Shown here in pieces: positions 1 through 7,966 of a DNA stretch of 64,000 nt (positions are counted from its first letter, which is position 1; each line of letters opens with the position of its first letter). Below the pieces are notes generated by a model. It was not told where the DNA came from, made no database searches, and was given only the letters and a program-made list of their open reading frames with translations. The translations under genes were made by a program, and so were the position numbers. This DNA comes from Jonesia quinghaiensis DSM 15701 (GTDB lineage: Bacteria > Actinomycetota > Actinomycetes > Actinomycetales > Cellulomonadaceae). The stretch is from NCBI RefSeq assembly GCF_000423205.1, contig NZ_AUHN01000004.1:1-64000 (forward strand). Reading direction: 5' to 3'.

Positions 1-1679
1 TGAGGGCTCATCCCCGCGAGTGCGGGGAGCATTATTGGGGTGCGTTTGCGGGCAGGTGCCGCGAAGGCTCATCCCCGCGAGTGCGGGGAGCATGCGAAGG
101 CGCGGTTGGATCGCCTTGAGGACCGGGGCTCATCCCCGCGAGTGCGGGGAGCATAAAGCATCCGTGAGCTTAAACCCACCCGACAGGGGCTCATCCCCGC
201 GAGTGCGGGGAGCATACTGGGAAACCGCCTTCAACGACGCAACCGTCGGGCTCATCCCCGCGAGTGCGGGGAGCATTATGACGACTATGCCCAGGTCAAC
301 TCTGTCCAGGGCTCATCCCCGCGAGTGCGGGGAGCATGGGCCGAATCACTTGTGCCCACAGCGTCGAGTAGGCTCATCCCCGCGAGTGCGGGGAGCATGA
401 CGCAGGGCAATGGGAATGGGTTACCCTCATTGGCTCATCCCCGCGAGTGCGGGGAGCATGGTGGGCGGCGTTTCGTTGTTTGCCGTTCGGGGGGCTCATC
501 CCCGCGAGTGCGGGGAGCATTTGAAGTTTGCCAGGAGTAGGCAAAAACAAGCAGGCTCATCCCCGCGAGTGCGGGGAGCATCGCCGCGCCTGCCTCAGAG
601 AGTCCCATATACCAGGCTCATCCCCGCGAGTGCGGGGAGCATCCTCTGATCCAGCTGATCACCGAGTTAAACCGGGGCTCATCCCCGCGAGTGCGGGGAG
701 CATGACAACCTGTTTAGCATGCGACGTCCAGTGGTGGGCTCATCCCCGCGAGTGCGGGGAGCATCTGTCGCCCCTGTGATTCAAGCGCTCATAGGCGGGC
801 TCATCCCCGCGAGTGCGGGGAGCATATGTGGGTTTCTTTTCATCTGATTTTCCATGGGGGCTCATCCCCGCGAGTGCGGGGAGCATCCATCTGGTATGTC
901 TGCGACCGTGAAAGAACCGGGCTCATCCCCGCGAGTGCGGGGAGCATCTGGGGGCTATGGCGACCACTGGAGTAGTGCTGGGCTCATCCCCGCGAGTGCG
1001 GGGAGCATTGTACTCCTAACCTCGGCACCATGTATACGGCGGGCTCATCCCCGCGAGTGCGGGGAGCATACATAGTCGCCAACGCCCCAGAAACCCGGCG
1101 TGGGCTCATCCCCGCGAGTGCGGGGAGCATGCATACCGGTTGCAGGTCGTTAAAGATCGTTTGGGCTCATCCCCGCGAGTGCGGGGAGCATCATTATAAG
1201 AAAAACGGAAATCTATAATACCGGGGCTCATCCCCGCGAGTGCGGGGAGCATCCGCCCCAGCACCAGGCTTAGAGAGCGCCGGAGGGCTCATCCCCGCGA
1301 GTGCGGGGAGCATGCGCTTTGCCGCACGTCAACGGTGTGTAACCAGGGCTCATCCCCGCGAGTGCGGGGAGCATTCTTTCGAGACTTGGGTTTCTCGAAG
1401 GAGAGAGGGCTCATCCCCGCGAGTGCGGGGAGCATCGTGTGGTTGTTGTCTTGCTGACAAGGGCAACGGGCTCATCCCCGCGAGTGCGGGGAGCATCCCA
1501 GGTCATTGCCGACCGCAAGGTGGTTTCGGGGCTCATCCCCGCGAGTGCGGGGAGCATCTGTTTCCATGTGGTCAATGAAGTCACTCATGGGGCTCATCCC
1601 CGCGAGTGCGGGGAGCATATTGCTGTCCAATGGACGCTGGTTGTTACTGTGGGCTCATCCCCGCGAGTGCGGGGAGCAT
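1..1679 (-). CRISPR. Type I-E CRISPR array, 28 repeats, continues past left edge
   Basis: Twenty-eight copies of a 28-nt repeat (plus strand begins GGCTCATCCCCGCG and ends GCGGGGAGCAT) start at position 5 and recur every 61 nt up to 1652-1679. I saw no mismatch among them. Spacers are 33 nt counting the variable base before each GG, so this fits a 29-nt repeat with 32-nt spacers, the normal type I-E geometry. The reverse complement starts ATGCTCCCCGC and ends GGGGATGAGCC, the usual reading direction of I-E repeats, so crRNA is expected from the minus strand with the leader on the right, next to cas2. The hairpin CCCCGC/GCGGGG is the expected Cas6e substrate. Positions 1-4 look like the end of another spacer, so the array probably extends further left. 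Apparent reading frames here are artefacts of the period. Confidence 0.98.
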
Positions 1680-1777
1680 ACTTGACGACCAGCAGAAATA
1701 CTGGCCGTCAAGTCGTTCTTCCTTCGATTGTAGCGGGACAATAGTCGCCCGACCTCACAAAGTATCGCGCCATCGTG
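1680..1777 (-). promoter_or_regulatory. CRISPR leader with candidate -10 and a hairpin abutting the first repeat
   Basis: This is the 98 nt between the leader-proximal repeat and the cas2 stop codon. On the minus strand a TACAAT box lies at 1727-1732, with no convincing -35 at 16-18 nt. Directly touching the repeat, 1680-1713 forms an inverted repeat (ACTTGACG-a-CCAG, 8-nt loop, CTGG-c-CGTCAAGT): a 12-bp stem with one mismatch. Transcription from this -10 would put the hairpin at the 5' end of pre-crRNA. The leader role is inferred from position. Confidence 0.7.
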
Positions 1778-2131
1778 CTAGGTGGGTTTCTGTCCGTACC
1801 GCCGGCGTTGAGTCGTTGCGCTCCACCCCGATGCCTGTGATGGTGAGGAACTTTCGTCTTTGCGTGGGCGGAGCATCAACGTGACACCCTCAAAGTCTGT
1901 TGGTTGCCAGTCATGGTTGTGTGTCAGAAAATCGAGGCCTTGCTCGGTTCGGGCTTGCCACACCATGAGGGCGCGGCCCGTACCGATGTGCTCTTTGACT
2001 CGGGCCCACAATAGCTCGCGGACCCGTGCGGAAACTTTTCCTACAAAAACGCCAGCTGACACTTCGAGGAGCCACCGTGTGAGTTGCCCTCTCAGTGATT
2101 GTGGAACTGCAGTCAGTACGATGACCGTCAT
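1778..2131 (-). CDS. cas2: CRISPR-associated endoribonuclease/adaptation protein Cas2, type I-E
   Basis: Cas2 forms the Cas1-Cas2 complex that captures and integrates new spacers. The protein begins MTVIVLTAVPQSLRGQLTRW, the typical Cas2e start, followed by GVFVGKVSARVRELLW and a tract close to GRALMVWQARTEQGL. I chose ATG 2131 because it lies 2 nt after the cas1 stop; an in-frame ATG at 2143 would overlap cas1. The length is 117 aa. The conserved core ends around TLMLRP, and about 28 residues of polar tail (serine-rich, then arginine-rich) follow, longer than in many Cas2e proteins. It is the last gene of the cas operon and sits next to the array leader. Confidence 0.95.
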   Translation of the reverse strand: MTVIVLTAVPQSLRGQLTRWLLEVSAGVFVGKVSARVRELLWARVKEHIGTGRALMVWQARTEQGLDFLTHNHDWQPTDFEGVTLMLRPRKDESSSPSQASGWSATTQRRRYGQKPT

Positions 2132-2133
2132 GG

Positions 2134-3066
2134 TTAGTCCCATCCATAATTGACGCCTGCTGCACGGTTGCCTATGGGGTCCCACAGCGCAACCACATCG
2201 GCAAGTGTTTCAGCTTCTTCTAGTTCCTCACCAACAAGGAGGTTCTGGAGGTCTTTGACGCAAGTTTCAAGTACCTTTTGCCCTGCGAAAAGGTCCCGCA
2301 TTTCGCGCCGGACTGCTGTCGAAATATCAGGATTTCCGCTGGCAACAACACTAAAAGCCGCTGGTACGCTCAGGTCGGTTTTATATAGGTCCGCTATGTC
2401 ATAGACGAAGGAACGTGAGTTCCCTGTGTGCACAAATCCGAGGCCCGGTGCGCAACCGAGTGCGACGATCACTGAGTGGACGATTCCGTATAGCGCTGAG
2501 TGCGCTGCAGTGAGCGCCTGGTTTATAGGTGAACCGGATTCAAAATCTCCGGGCGTGTAGTCCCGTTTTTTCCATGTCACTCCGTGTTGTTCTGCTTCTT
2601 CACGGTACCTACGTCGGACGCGGGCGCCCTCGCGACCGCGTAGTTGTTGCATGGTTAAACCTGCTGTGTCCTCACCGGGGAATCGCATGTCATACATGGC
2701 GCGGGCCACTGCCAGGCGTTTCCGTTCATGGCTAGCTTTTTCTGCTTGGGCAATGAGTAGCCGTGAGCTGCGGGCTATGGGTTCCCCGCCCGCATAGAAT
2801 CTGACACCGTTTTCTCCAACCCAGACGATGCTTGCCCCCGATTCTCCAAGGAGGCTCATGGCTTGGTGGGTGGCGCGGGTTCCTGGGCCTAGGAGCAGGC
2901 AGCTGACGAACGCGGCGGGTATATGAACGGTGCCGCGTTCGTCAGTTGCGGTGATGGCGCTTGAATCTCTGCTGATGGTGCAGTGCTGTAGATAGATGAA
3001 TGACAACCTGTCTTGGGCACGGACCAGTTCTTGTGAGGTTGGCGGCCGTCCCCCAGGCAGTGTCAT
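2134..3066 (-). CDS. cas1: CRISPR-associated integrase Cas1, type I-E
   Basis: Cas1 is the metal-dependent integrase that inserts spacers at the leader-proximal repeat. The protein is 310 aa, the usual Cas1e size. The expected metal ligands are visible: E146 in LRGREGARV, H213 in GLGFVHTGNSRSF and D223/D226 in VYDIADLYK. The N-terminal beta domain runs roughly to residue 95, and the helical catalytic domain follows. It lies 22 nt after cas6e and is followed almost without gap by cas2. No residue known to be essential looks lost, so adaptation should be possible. Confidence 0.97.
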   Translation of the reverse strand: MTLPGGRPPTSQELVRAQDRLSFIYLQHCTISRDSSAITATDERGTVHIPAAFVSCLLLGPGTRATHQAMSLLGESGASIVWVGENGVRFYAGGEPIARSSRLLIAQAEKASHERKRLAVARAMYDMRFPGEDTAGLTMQQLRGREGARVRRRYREEAEQHGVTWKKRDYTPGDFESGSPINQALTAAHSALYGIVHSVIVALGCAPGLGFVHTGNSRSFVYDIADLYKTDLSVPAAFSVVASGNPDISTAVRREMRDLFAGQKVLETCVKDLQNLLVGEELEEAETLADVVALWDPIGNRAAGVNYGWD

Positions 3067-3088
3067 TGTTCTTTCCTTTCTGAGCTGG

Positions 3089-3778
3089 TTAGTTTTTGAG
3101 TGGTGCGATGGTGATGAGCCCGCAACCGTATGCTTTTGCGGAACCGATACCGTTTGTCAGCGTTTGCTTGAATGTATCGGGGTCGGTGATTTCGAGTGCA
3201 CCATCGAATTGCACTGCTTTGAGGGTGACAGTTTTTCGTTGTCGAGCGAACCGCCAGTCCGTGACCTTGGTGATGAGGGCGCTAGCTTCAAGTGGGTTTG
3301 TTTCACCTGGTTGGGTCGCTGACGTGAGTGGGTGCAACGTAAACCCGTGGGCCTCTGCTTTGTGTTCTAGCCACGCAAGTTGGTGGGTTGGTGTCACATG
3401 TGCGACTCTCTTTCCGCGTTTCCCGTTGCCAGAGGCAATCGTGTGTGTCGGGTTAGCCATGAGCCGGAAAGCCCATTGTTGGCCGGTTTTTAGTGTGTTG
3501 AGGCGTTGGTTGTACTCCCGTGTTTGCCAGGTTTCAGCGGTTGGCCACCCAGCAGTTTCCACCATTCCGGTGAGGTCAGGCGGTGTTGGGCTGACGATTA
3601 GCAGGTCGTGGCGGGTAGGTGAGGTATCCACTCGCCACAGGATTCTCTGGTCACCAGCAACATCGTGAGCGGCAGGCGGAAATGATGCCATTACCGTGGC
3701 GTGCATGATTTGTGGGTTTCCAAGTAAGCGCCGGGTTTCGCGCCGTGAAGGGTTTAATGACATTCGAGAAATGAACAT
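3089..3778 (-). CDS. cas6e: CRISPR pre-crRNA endoribonuclease Cas6e (CasE/Cse3)
   Basis: Cas6e cuts the repeat hairpin of pre-crRNA and stays on the crRNA 3' end as part of Cascade. The 229-aa protein starts with MFISRM. H26 in QIMHATVMASFPP matches the catalytic histidine position of characterised Cas6e enzymes. The C-terminus carries the glycine-rich RAMP loop GIGSAKAYGCGLITI. The start codon overlaps the cas5e stop by one base (TAATG), which indicates translational coupling. M6 is an alternative start but would break that coupling. Confidence 0.95.
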   Translation of the reverse strand: MFISRMSLNPSRRETRRLLGNPQIMHATVMASFPPAAHDVAGDQRILWRVDTSPTRHDLLIVSPTPPDLTGMVETAGWPTAETWQTREYNQRLNTLKTGQQWAFRLMANPTHTIASGNGKRGKRVAHVTPTHQLAWLEHKAEAHGFTLHPLTSATQPGETNPLEASALITKVTDWRFARQRKTVTLKAVQFDGALEITDPDTFKQTLTNGIGSAKAYGCGLITIAPLKN

Positions 3779-4497
3779 TAGAGGAGGCCCTCCAATGGCT
3801 CGTGGGAAGGAGGCACTGTTGCCTTGTTTCCTCGGGATGGGACGTAGTGCGGGTTGTGGGCAAGAACCTCATGCCGCTGCACGGCACGCAACTGGTATTG
3901 CCGGTGCGCTGGGTCGAAACTCACCGGGTGGTCTCGCACGTAGCCCGCTGATTCTTGATCTTGGGCATCGTAAATGACGTCGAGTTTTTTGTGCTCAGTT
4001 TTGAGTTTTCTCAGGTAGGTTTTTGTCGCTTCCCACGGCGCTTCTGTGAGCGCTTCGAGCAATGGGAGATTCACTACCCCAATGAGCACAGGCCTATCTG
4101 GTGGGCAGGAACGTCGCCCAAGAAAAAGCGCGAATTGAGGGCTGCGCAGGGCTTCCGCGATTTCTTCGAGTTGCTCGGCGCTATCGCTTTCAATGCCTGC
4201 GACATATACGGCATCAGCCATGTAGTAGCGGTATGACAATGGCATCGAGCGTTTCCCATCCGCGGAACGCGCGGTTTGGAAGTCCCTTTCTAGGCGTCCT
4301 GGCTGGTCGATACGCACTCCCACACGCAGTTGTGCGAGGTCTTCGATGTTGTCGGTGCGGCGGCGGCCTTGTGCTGCTGCGAGGAGGCCAATGATCCCAG
4401 ACTTACTGGGATGTTGGTCGGTCTGGCGGTGCACGTAGCGTGATGAGGTTCCCCACGCCTGTAGTGGCCCCGATAAGCGGATAAGCAGTGTGGGCAT
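3778..4497 (-). CDS. cas5e: Cascade subunit Cas5e (CasD)
   Basis: Cas5e caps the 5' handle of crRNA in the Cascade effector. The 239-aa protein opens with MPTLLIRLSGPLQAWGTSSR, a classic Cas5 N-terminus, and continues with SKSGIIGLLAAAQGRRR, the conserved segment after the first strand. RSMPLSYRYYMADAVY and FALFLGRRSCPP also match the family. It starts 3 nt after the cas7e stop and ends in a one-base overlap with cas6e. Confidence 0.96.
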   Translation of the reverse strand: MPTLLIRLSGPLQAWGTSSRYVHRQTDQHPSKSGIIGLLAAAQGRRRTDNIEDLAQLRVGVRIDQPGRLERDFQTARSADGKRSMPLSYRYYMADAVYVAGIESDSAEQLEEIAEALRSPQFALFLGRRSCPPDRPVLIGVVNLPLLEALTEAPWEATKTYLRKLKTEHKKLDVIYDAQDQESAGYVRDHPVSFDPAHRQYQLRAVQRHEVLAHNPHYVPSRGNKATVPPSHEPLEGLL

Positions 4498-4500
4498 CGG

Positions 4501-5637
4501 TCAGCCTTGAATGGCGAGTCGGTGTGATAGCTCTTGATCGAGGGTGGAAAGCAAGTCTGGGAGTGAGTGCTTTGCTCCTAGTGAGCTGAGAGTCTCCCCC
4601 ACTGTTCCAACACCTTGCGTCAGTGTTACTTCTGGTGTGGTTCCGTACGCCTCTGAAAGCGACGATGCATACTCAACCAGTGTGCGTGCCGCGTGGGTTG
4701 ACAACGCTTCACCGGGTAGGGGGGTCAGTGGTTCTTCGAAGGCACCAACGTAGGATGCGGGTTGGTCAGTGCGTAGAGTGATGACAAGGCCATCTGGCAG
4801 CGTACGGTTAGCGAAAGTGTTTTGCTTTCCTGTAGGCATTGACTTCACAAATGAGTCAACGAACTGCAACACCGCTGCTTTGGCTGCTTCAGGTTCCCCC
4901 AAGCTCTGCGTCAGGCTCGTGACATTCACCGTTGCGTAGCGGTAAAAGGTTGTGGACGCGAACTCCACTGTTCCGATCATGCCAGCGCCTTTATCTGCGT
5001 CGCTTTGCTCGGCTTTCGCGTCATCGACAGCAGTGAAGAAGTCAAACTCCGTATCGAGACGTGACACACCTAATGCATGCGCCACTTGGGCAGACGCATC
5101 GAGGTTCATGTCAGGAACATCAGCAACCATGCGACCAAAAAGTGCGATGTCTACTGAGTGCTTGCCTTTTGTCAGAGCAAGAAGTGACTTTTTATCCAAT
5201 GCCAATGAGCCGTCATCTTGGATGGATGCCACGACATTCTCGGCGATTGCCCTGAGTTGGTGAGCGGACATGAAAACGAGATAACCAGTCACCTCGAAGT
5301 CCTGCTCCTCACCACCTTTGGGTTTAGCTGTTTTCAAGCCAAGAGCCGCGAGCGCCTTTTTCGCGTAGTCACCAGCTTTCTCGTTCAGTTCAGGGTTGAT
5401 GTCTGTGATGTAGCCTGCGATTTTCTCCACCAAGTGAGTTGTGCGGTAGCTACGATCTGCCGGGTCAATAGTGGCGTTGAAGTGAGTTCTGATGGCTCGT
5501 TTCCACGCTTGACTGGAGACACGGGCCCGGCGAACACCGCCGTACATGGCAGATTTTGGGGAACCCGTGTCATCACGATTGATGTTGCTGGGTGGCAAAG
5601 TGTGTAGTGCGTGGATTTCAACGTAGAGAGCAGTCAT
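4501..5637 (-). CDS. cas7e: Cascade backbone subunit Cas7e (CasC/Cse4)
   Basis: Cas7e polymerises along the crRNA spacer to form the Cascade backbone, normally six copies. The 378-aa length is normal. Typical motifs are the N-terminal YVEIHALHTLPPSNINRDD, then KSAMYGGVRRARVSSQAWKR near residue 35, and VDIALFGRMVADVPDMNLDA near residue 170. The start overlaps the cse2 stop by 4 nt (ATGA), so the pair is translationally coupled. Confidence 0.97.
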   Translation of the reverse strand: MTALYVEIHALHTLPPSNINRDDTGSPKSAMYGGVRRARVSSQAWKRAIRTHFNATIDPADRSYRTTHLVEKIAGYITDINPELNEKAGDYAKKALAALGLKTAKPKGGEEQDFEVTGYLVFMSAHQLRAIAENVVASIQDDGSLALDKKSLLALTKGKHSVDIALFGRMVADVPDMNLDASAQVAHALGVSRLDTEFDFFTAVDDAKAEQSDADKGAGMIGTVEFASTTFYRYATVNVTSLTQSLGEPEAAKAAVLQFVDSFVKSMPTGKQNTFANRTLPDGLVITLRTDQPASYVGAFEEPLTPLPGEALSTHAARTLVEYASSLSEAYGTTPEVTLTQGVGTVGETLSSLGAKHSLPDLLSTLDQELSHRLAIQG

Positions 5638-6293
5638 CGTTTTTCTCCTTCAAGGGTTTCCGTAGCGGTTTCTGGGGTTGCGGTTTGCGTATCGGCGCGT
5701 GTTCGGTGGAAGTCTCTGCTCCACCGCAGAAGCACTTGGCCCCTGCGCTCGGGGTCTTGGAAATTCACAAGGTCTCGTGCGAGTTGGGCATAGTCCAAAG
5801 GAATGCTCTGACGGCGTAGCAGTGTCACGATTCCCCTGAGGTGGAAGGCGGCCTCATCAATGTCTTGCGAGGTTGCGAGTGCGGTGAACCTCTTGTTCAG
5901 TCCGCCGCTTTCGCGCCCCGTTGCATGGAGTCGTTGGATCGCGCGCCCCAGTGGGGTATTTGGGTCGTTCATGTTGTTGGCTTGTGATTGCTGGTGCGTT
6001 GCATACAGGCACAGCACAATGTGCGCAGCTGATTCATGGGGCGTCGGGGCTTCTGGGGCGCTGCGTTGGAGGCGTCGCACCCACGGATTTTGATCGTATT
6101 CTGCTAGCCCTGACATGGTGATGTCCCAGATTTCCGGGGTTTCGCCTGGTCGTTTCCCGGCCGCTCTCCGCAGTGCAGCGAGGGTGCCTCTACTCGTTGA
6201 TGAGTGGGCACTACTTCGGTACAGTTCGTTTACTTTCTTGCCCACAAATTCGTGGAAGGACGTTTTCTTAGTGTCAGAGTCGGGGGTTGTCAT
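5634..6293 (-). CDS. cse2: Cascade small subunit Cse2 (CasB)
   Basis: Cse2 is the all-alpha small subunit that stabilises the R-loop within Cascade. I chose ATG 6293 (MTTPDSDTKKTSFHEFVGKK) because it overlaps the cse1 stop by one base (TAATG); the longer frame to 6389 would run deep inside cse1. This gives 219 aa. Family-like segments are RGTLAALRRAAGKRPGETPE near residue 30 and ALATSQDIDEAAFHLRGIVT near residue 140, with RQSIPLDYAQLARDLVNFQ after it. Confidence 0.93.
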   Translation of the reverse strand: MTTPDSDTKKTSFHEFVGKKVNELYRSSAHSSTSRGTLAALRRAAGKRPGETPEIWDITMSGLAEYDQNPWVRRLQRSAPEAPTPHESAAHIVLCLYATHQQSQANNMNDPNTPLGRAIQRLHATGRESGGLNKRFTALATSQDIDEAAFHLRGIVTLLRRQSIPLDYAQLARDLVNFQDPERRGQVLLRWSRDFHRTRADTQTATPETATETLEGEKR

Positions 6294-7966
6294 TATTGAC
6301 CTCCAGAGCTGGCCGGTGGTGTTACATGAGTGAGGATTTTCCGTGCGCCAGCGATAAGCCGTCGTTGAGCAATGGCACCGGAGATCCATTGAGAGGAATC
6401 GGACGGGTCTTCACGCCCAACCACGACCCACGGTGGCATTTGCGCGAGAACATCATCTGCAAGGCTGTACACAACGTTGAGTACTTGTTCTTCAAGCTGC
6501 ATTGCGCTGTCGATGAGCGCTGTTGGATCGGATAGTGAACTAAGCCAGGTGCGGAAAACAGTGTCACAGCGGGAGTAGTAGTCACCTTTGGCACGGGCTT
6601 GGGCGGTCTCTGCGGAGTTGTCCCCAATTACATGGACTAAGTCGCGGGCGAAGATTCCGATCCGAAAAGCTATGCCTTCGATCCGGTCTAGTTCTTCAAC
6701 CACCAGTTGGCGTAATTCTTTGTTGTCAGCTGGTAGTAGTGCAGTTGCTAATTCGAGGTGATCATCAACCACTGTGCTGATTGATGATTGCTGGGCGCCA
6801 AAAATAACTCCGACCGTTGAGAAGGAAAGCGCCGATACCCCAATGTGGCCGTCATAAGCGAGCGCCCCGAGGTGCTCCAATACCCCAGGCCGAACAGCCC
6901 GCGGACTGTCTTTGCGAGCTTCAGGGGCTTGTGCGAGTAATGCGCTCAAGCCTCGCCATGCTGATTTGTCAGGATCATACTCGGCAGGCATGAAGACTGT
7001 TGTTTTGAATTTTTTACTTTGCGGGTCGGAGTATCTCCATTGCGAGTGAGGTTCCATGGCGTGCATATTTTGGGGCAGGATCTTATCCCCGTTGGAGACC
7101 AGCACGTGGGTGATCCCTGAATCATCCGCAATAAGCCTGACCCGCCGAGTTTGCCAGGTGTACAGGTCCAGTGGGCCAGTGGCAAAGTTTGAGTGATAGT
7201 CGGCCGGATCCGGAAAGCGTGGAGCTGCACTATAGCTCTCCGGCTCTCGTTGACGGCGCTCCCAATACGGCACATCCCCATCTGCCGTGAAGTCCACACC
7301 TGCAAAGTGGGGGCCAATGTTTTCGGGAATCACGAGGTTATAGAGCAGGGTGGTTTTGAGATTGTCCCCGCGGGCCTGAATACCACCCAGTTGGCCTGCC
7401 CAGCCTGGGCCAATCGGATACCCTTTCCCACCCTTTTGGCGTGGGTCCCCCACTGCACCGCTTTTAATGCCGCTGACGTCATACGCGTGGAGTGCAGTGA
7501 GCCACAGTGCCGCATCAGCGAAACTAATCCTGTCTAGCCCCGAACCTGACCGCACTGTGAAGTACTGTTCCCCCGAGGGAACATCGAGAACAAGCCGCTC
7601 CAGCCCACTGAACTCACCTTTTGTGGTGTGAAGGTCTGGGACCTGCATATACGGCGTGTGCGTGTGGAGTAAGTCGAAATGGCCGGAGAATGCGTCAAGG
7701 TGGTCCTCAACTGCCTCAACAACTTCTGCCCAACTGTCACGAATCTGCACCCAATGGTCAGTATCTATCGGTCCTTTCACGCTGCGATGGAGGATCGCCA
7801 ACAGGAGCCGAGTCACTGCGAACCGTTGTAGTGGGCTTTCCACCGCAAGTCCTCGTATCTGCGGGGCCTGACGAAACGCCTCGATAAGTCCTACGTTTCC
7901 TATGGTGTTGTCGGCGCGAAGAACCGGTATCCATTCTTCATGTCTCAGGTCATATTGCCTTGTCAT
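6293..7966 (-). CDS. cse1: Cascade large subunit Cse1/Cas8e (CasA)
   Basis: Cas8e recognises the PAM and recruits Cas3. The 557-aa protein begins with MTRQYDLRHEEWIPVLRADN, the usual Cse1 opening (phenylalanine/tyrosine-aspartate-leucine then WIPV), followed by VGLIEAFRQAPQIRGLAVES and LQRFAVTRLLLAILHR. The C-terminal four-helix bundle region is present. It overlaps cas3 upstream by 4 nt (ATGA) and cse2 downstream by 1 nt. Length and order are those of an intact type I-E operon. Confidence 0.96.
   Translation of the reverse strand: MTRQYDLRHEEWIPVLRADNTIGNVGLIEAFRQAPQIRGLAVESPLQRFAVTRLLLAILHRSVKGPIDTDHWVQIRDSWAEVVEAVEDHLDAFSGHFDLLHTHTPYMQVPDLHTTKGEFSGLERLVLDVPSGEQYFTVRSGSGLDRISFADAALWLTALHAYDVSGIKSGAVGDPRQKGGKGYPIGPGWAGQLGGIQARGDNLKTTLLYNLVIPENIGPHFAGVDFTADGDVPYWERRQREPESYSAAPRFPDPADYHSNFATGPLDLYTWQTRRVRLIADDSGITHVLVSNGDKILPQNMHAMEPHSQWRYSDPQSKKFKTTVFMPAEYDPDKSAWRGLSALLAQAPEARKDSPRAVRPGVLEHLGALAYDGHIGVSALSFSTVGVIFGAQQSSISTVVDDHLELATALLPADNKELRQLVVEELDRIEGIAFRIGIFARDLVHVIGDNSAETAQARAKGDYYSRCDTVFRTWLSSLSDPTALIDSAMQLEEQVLNVVYSLADDVLAQMPPWVVVGREDPSDSSQWISGAIAQRRLIAGARKILTHVTPPASSGGQ

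Noticed and set aside
20-1744. Overlapping plus-strand frames inside the CRISPR array
   Set aside because: They arise because the repeat period of 61 nt lacks stops in some frames; the peptides just repeat the translated CRISPR repeat.
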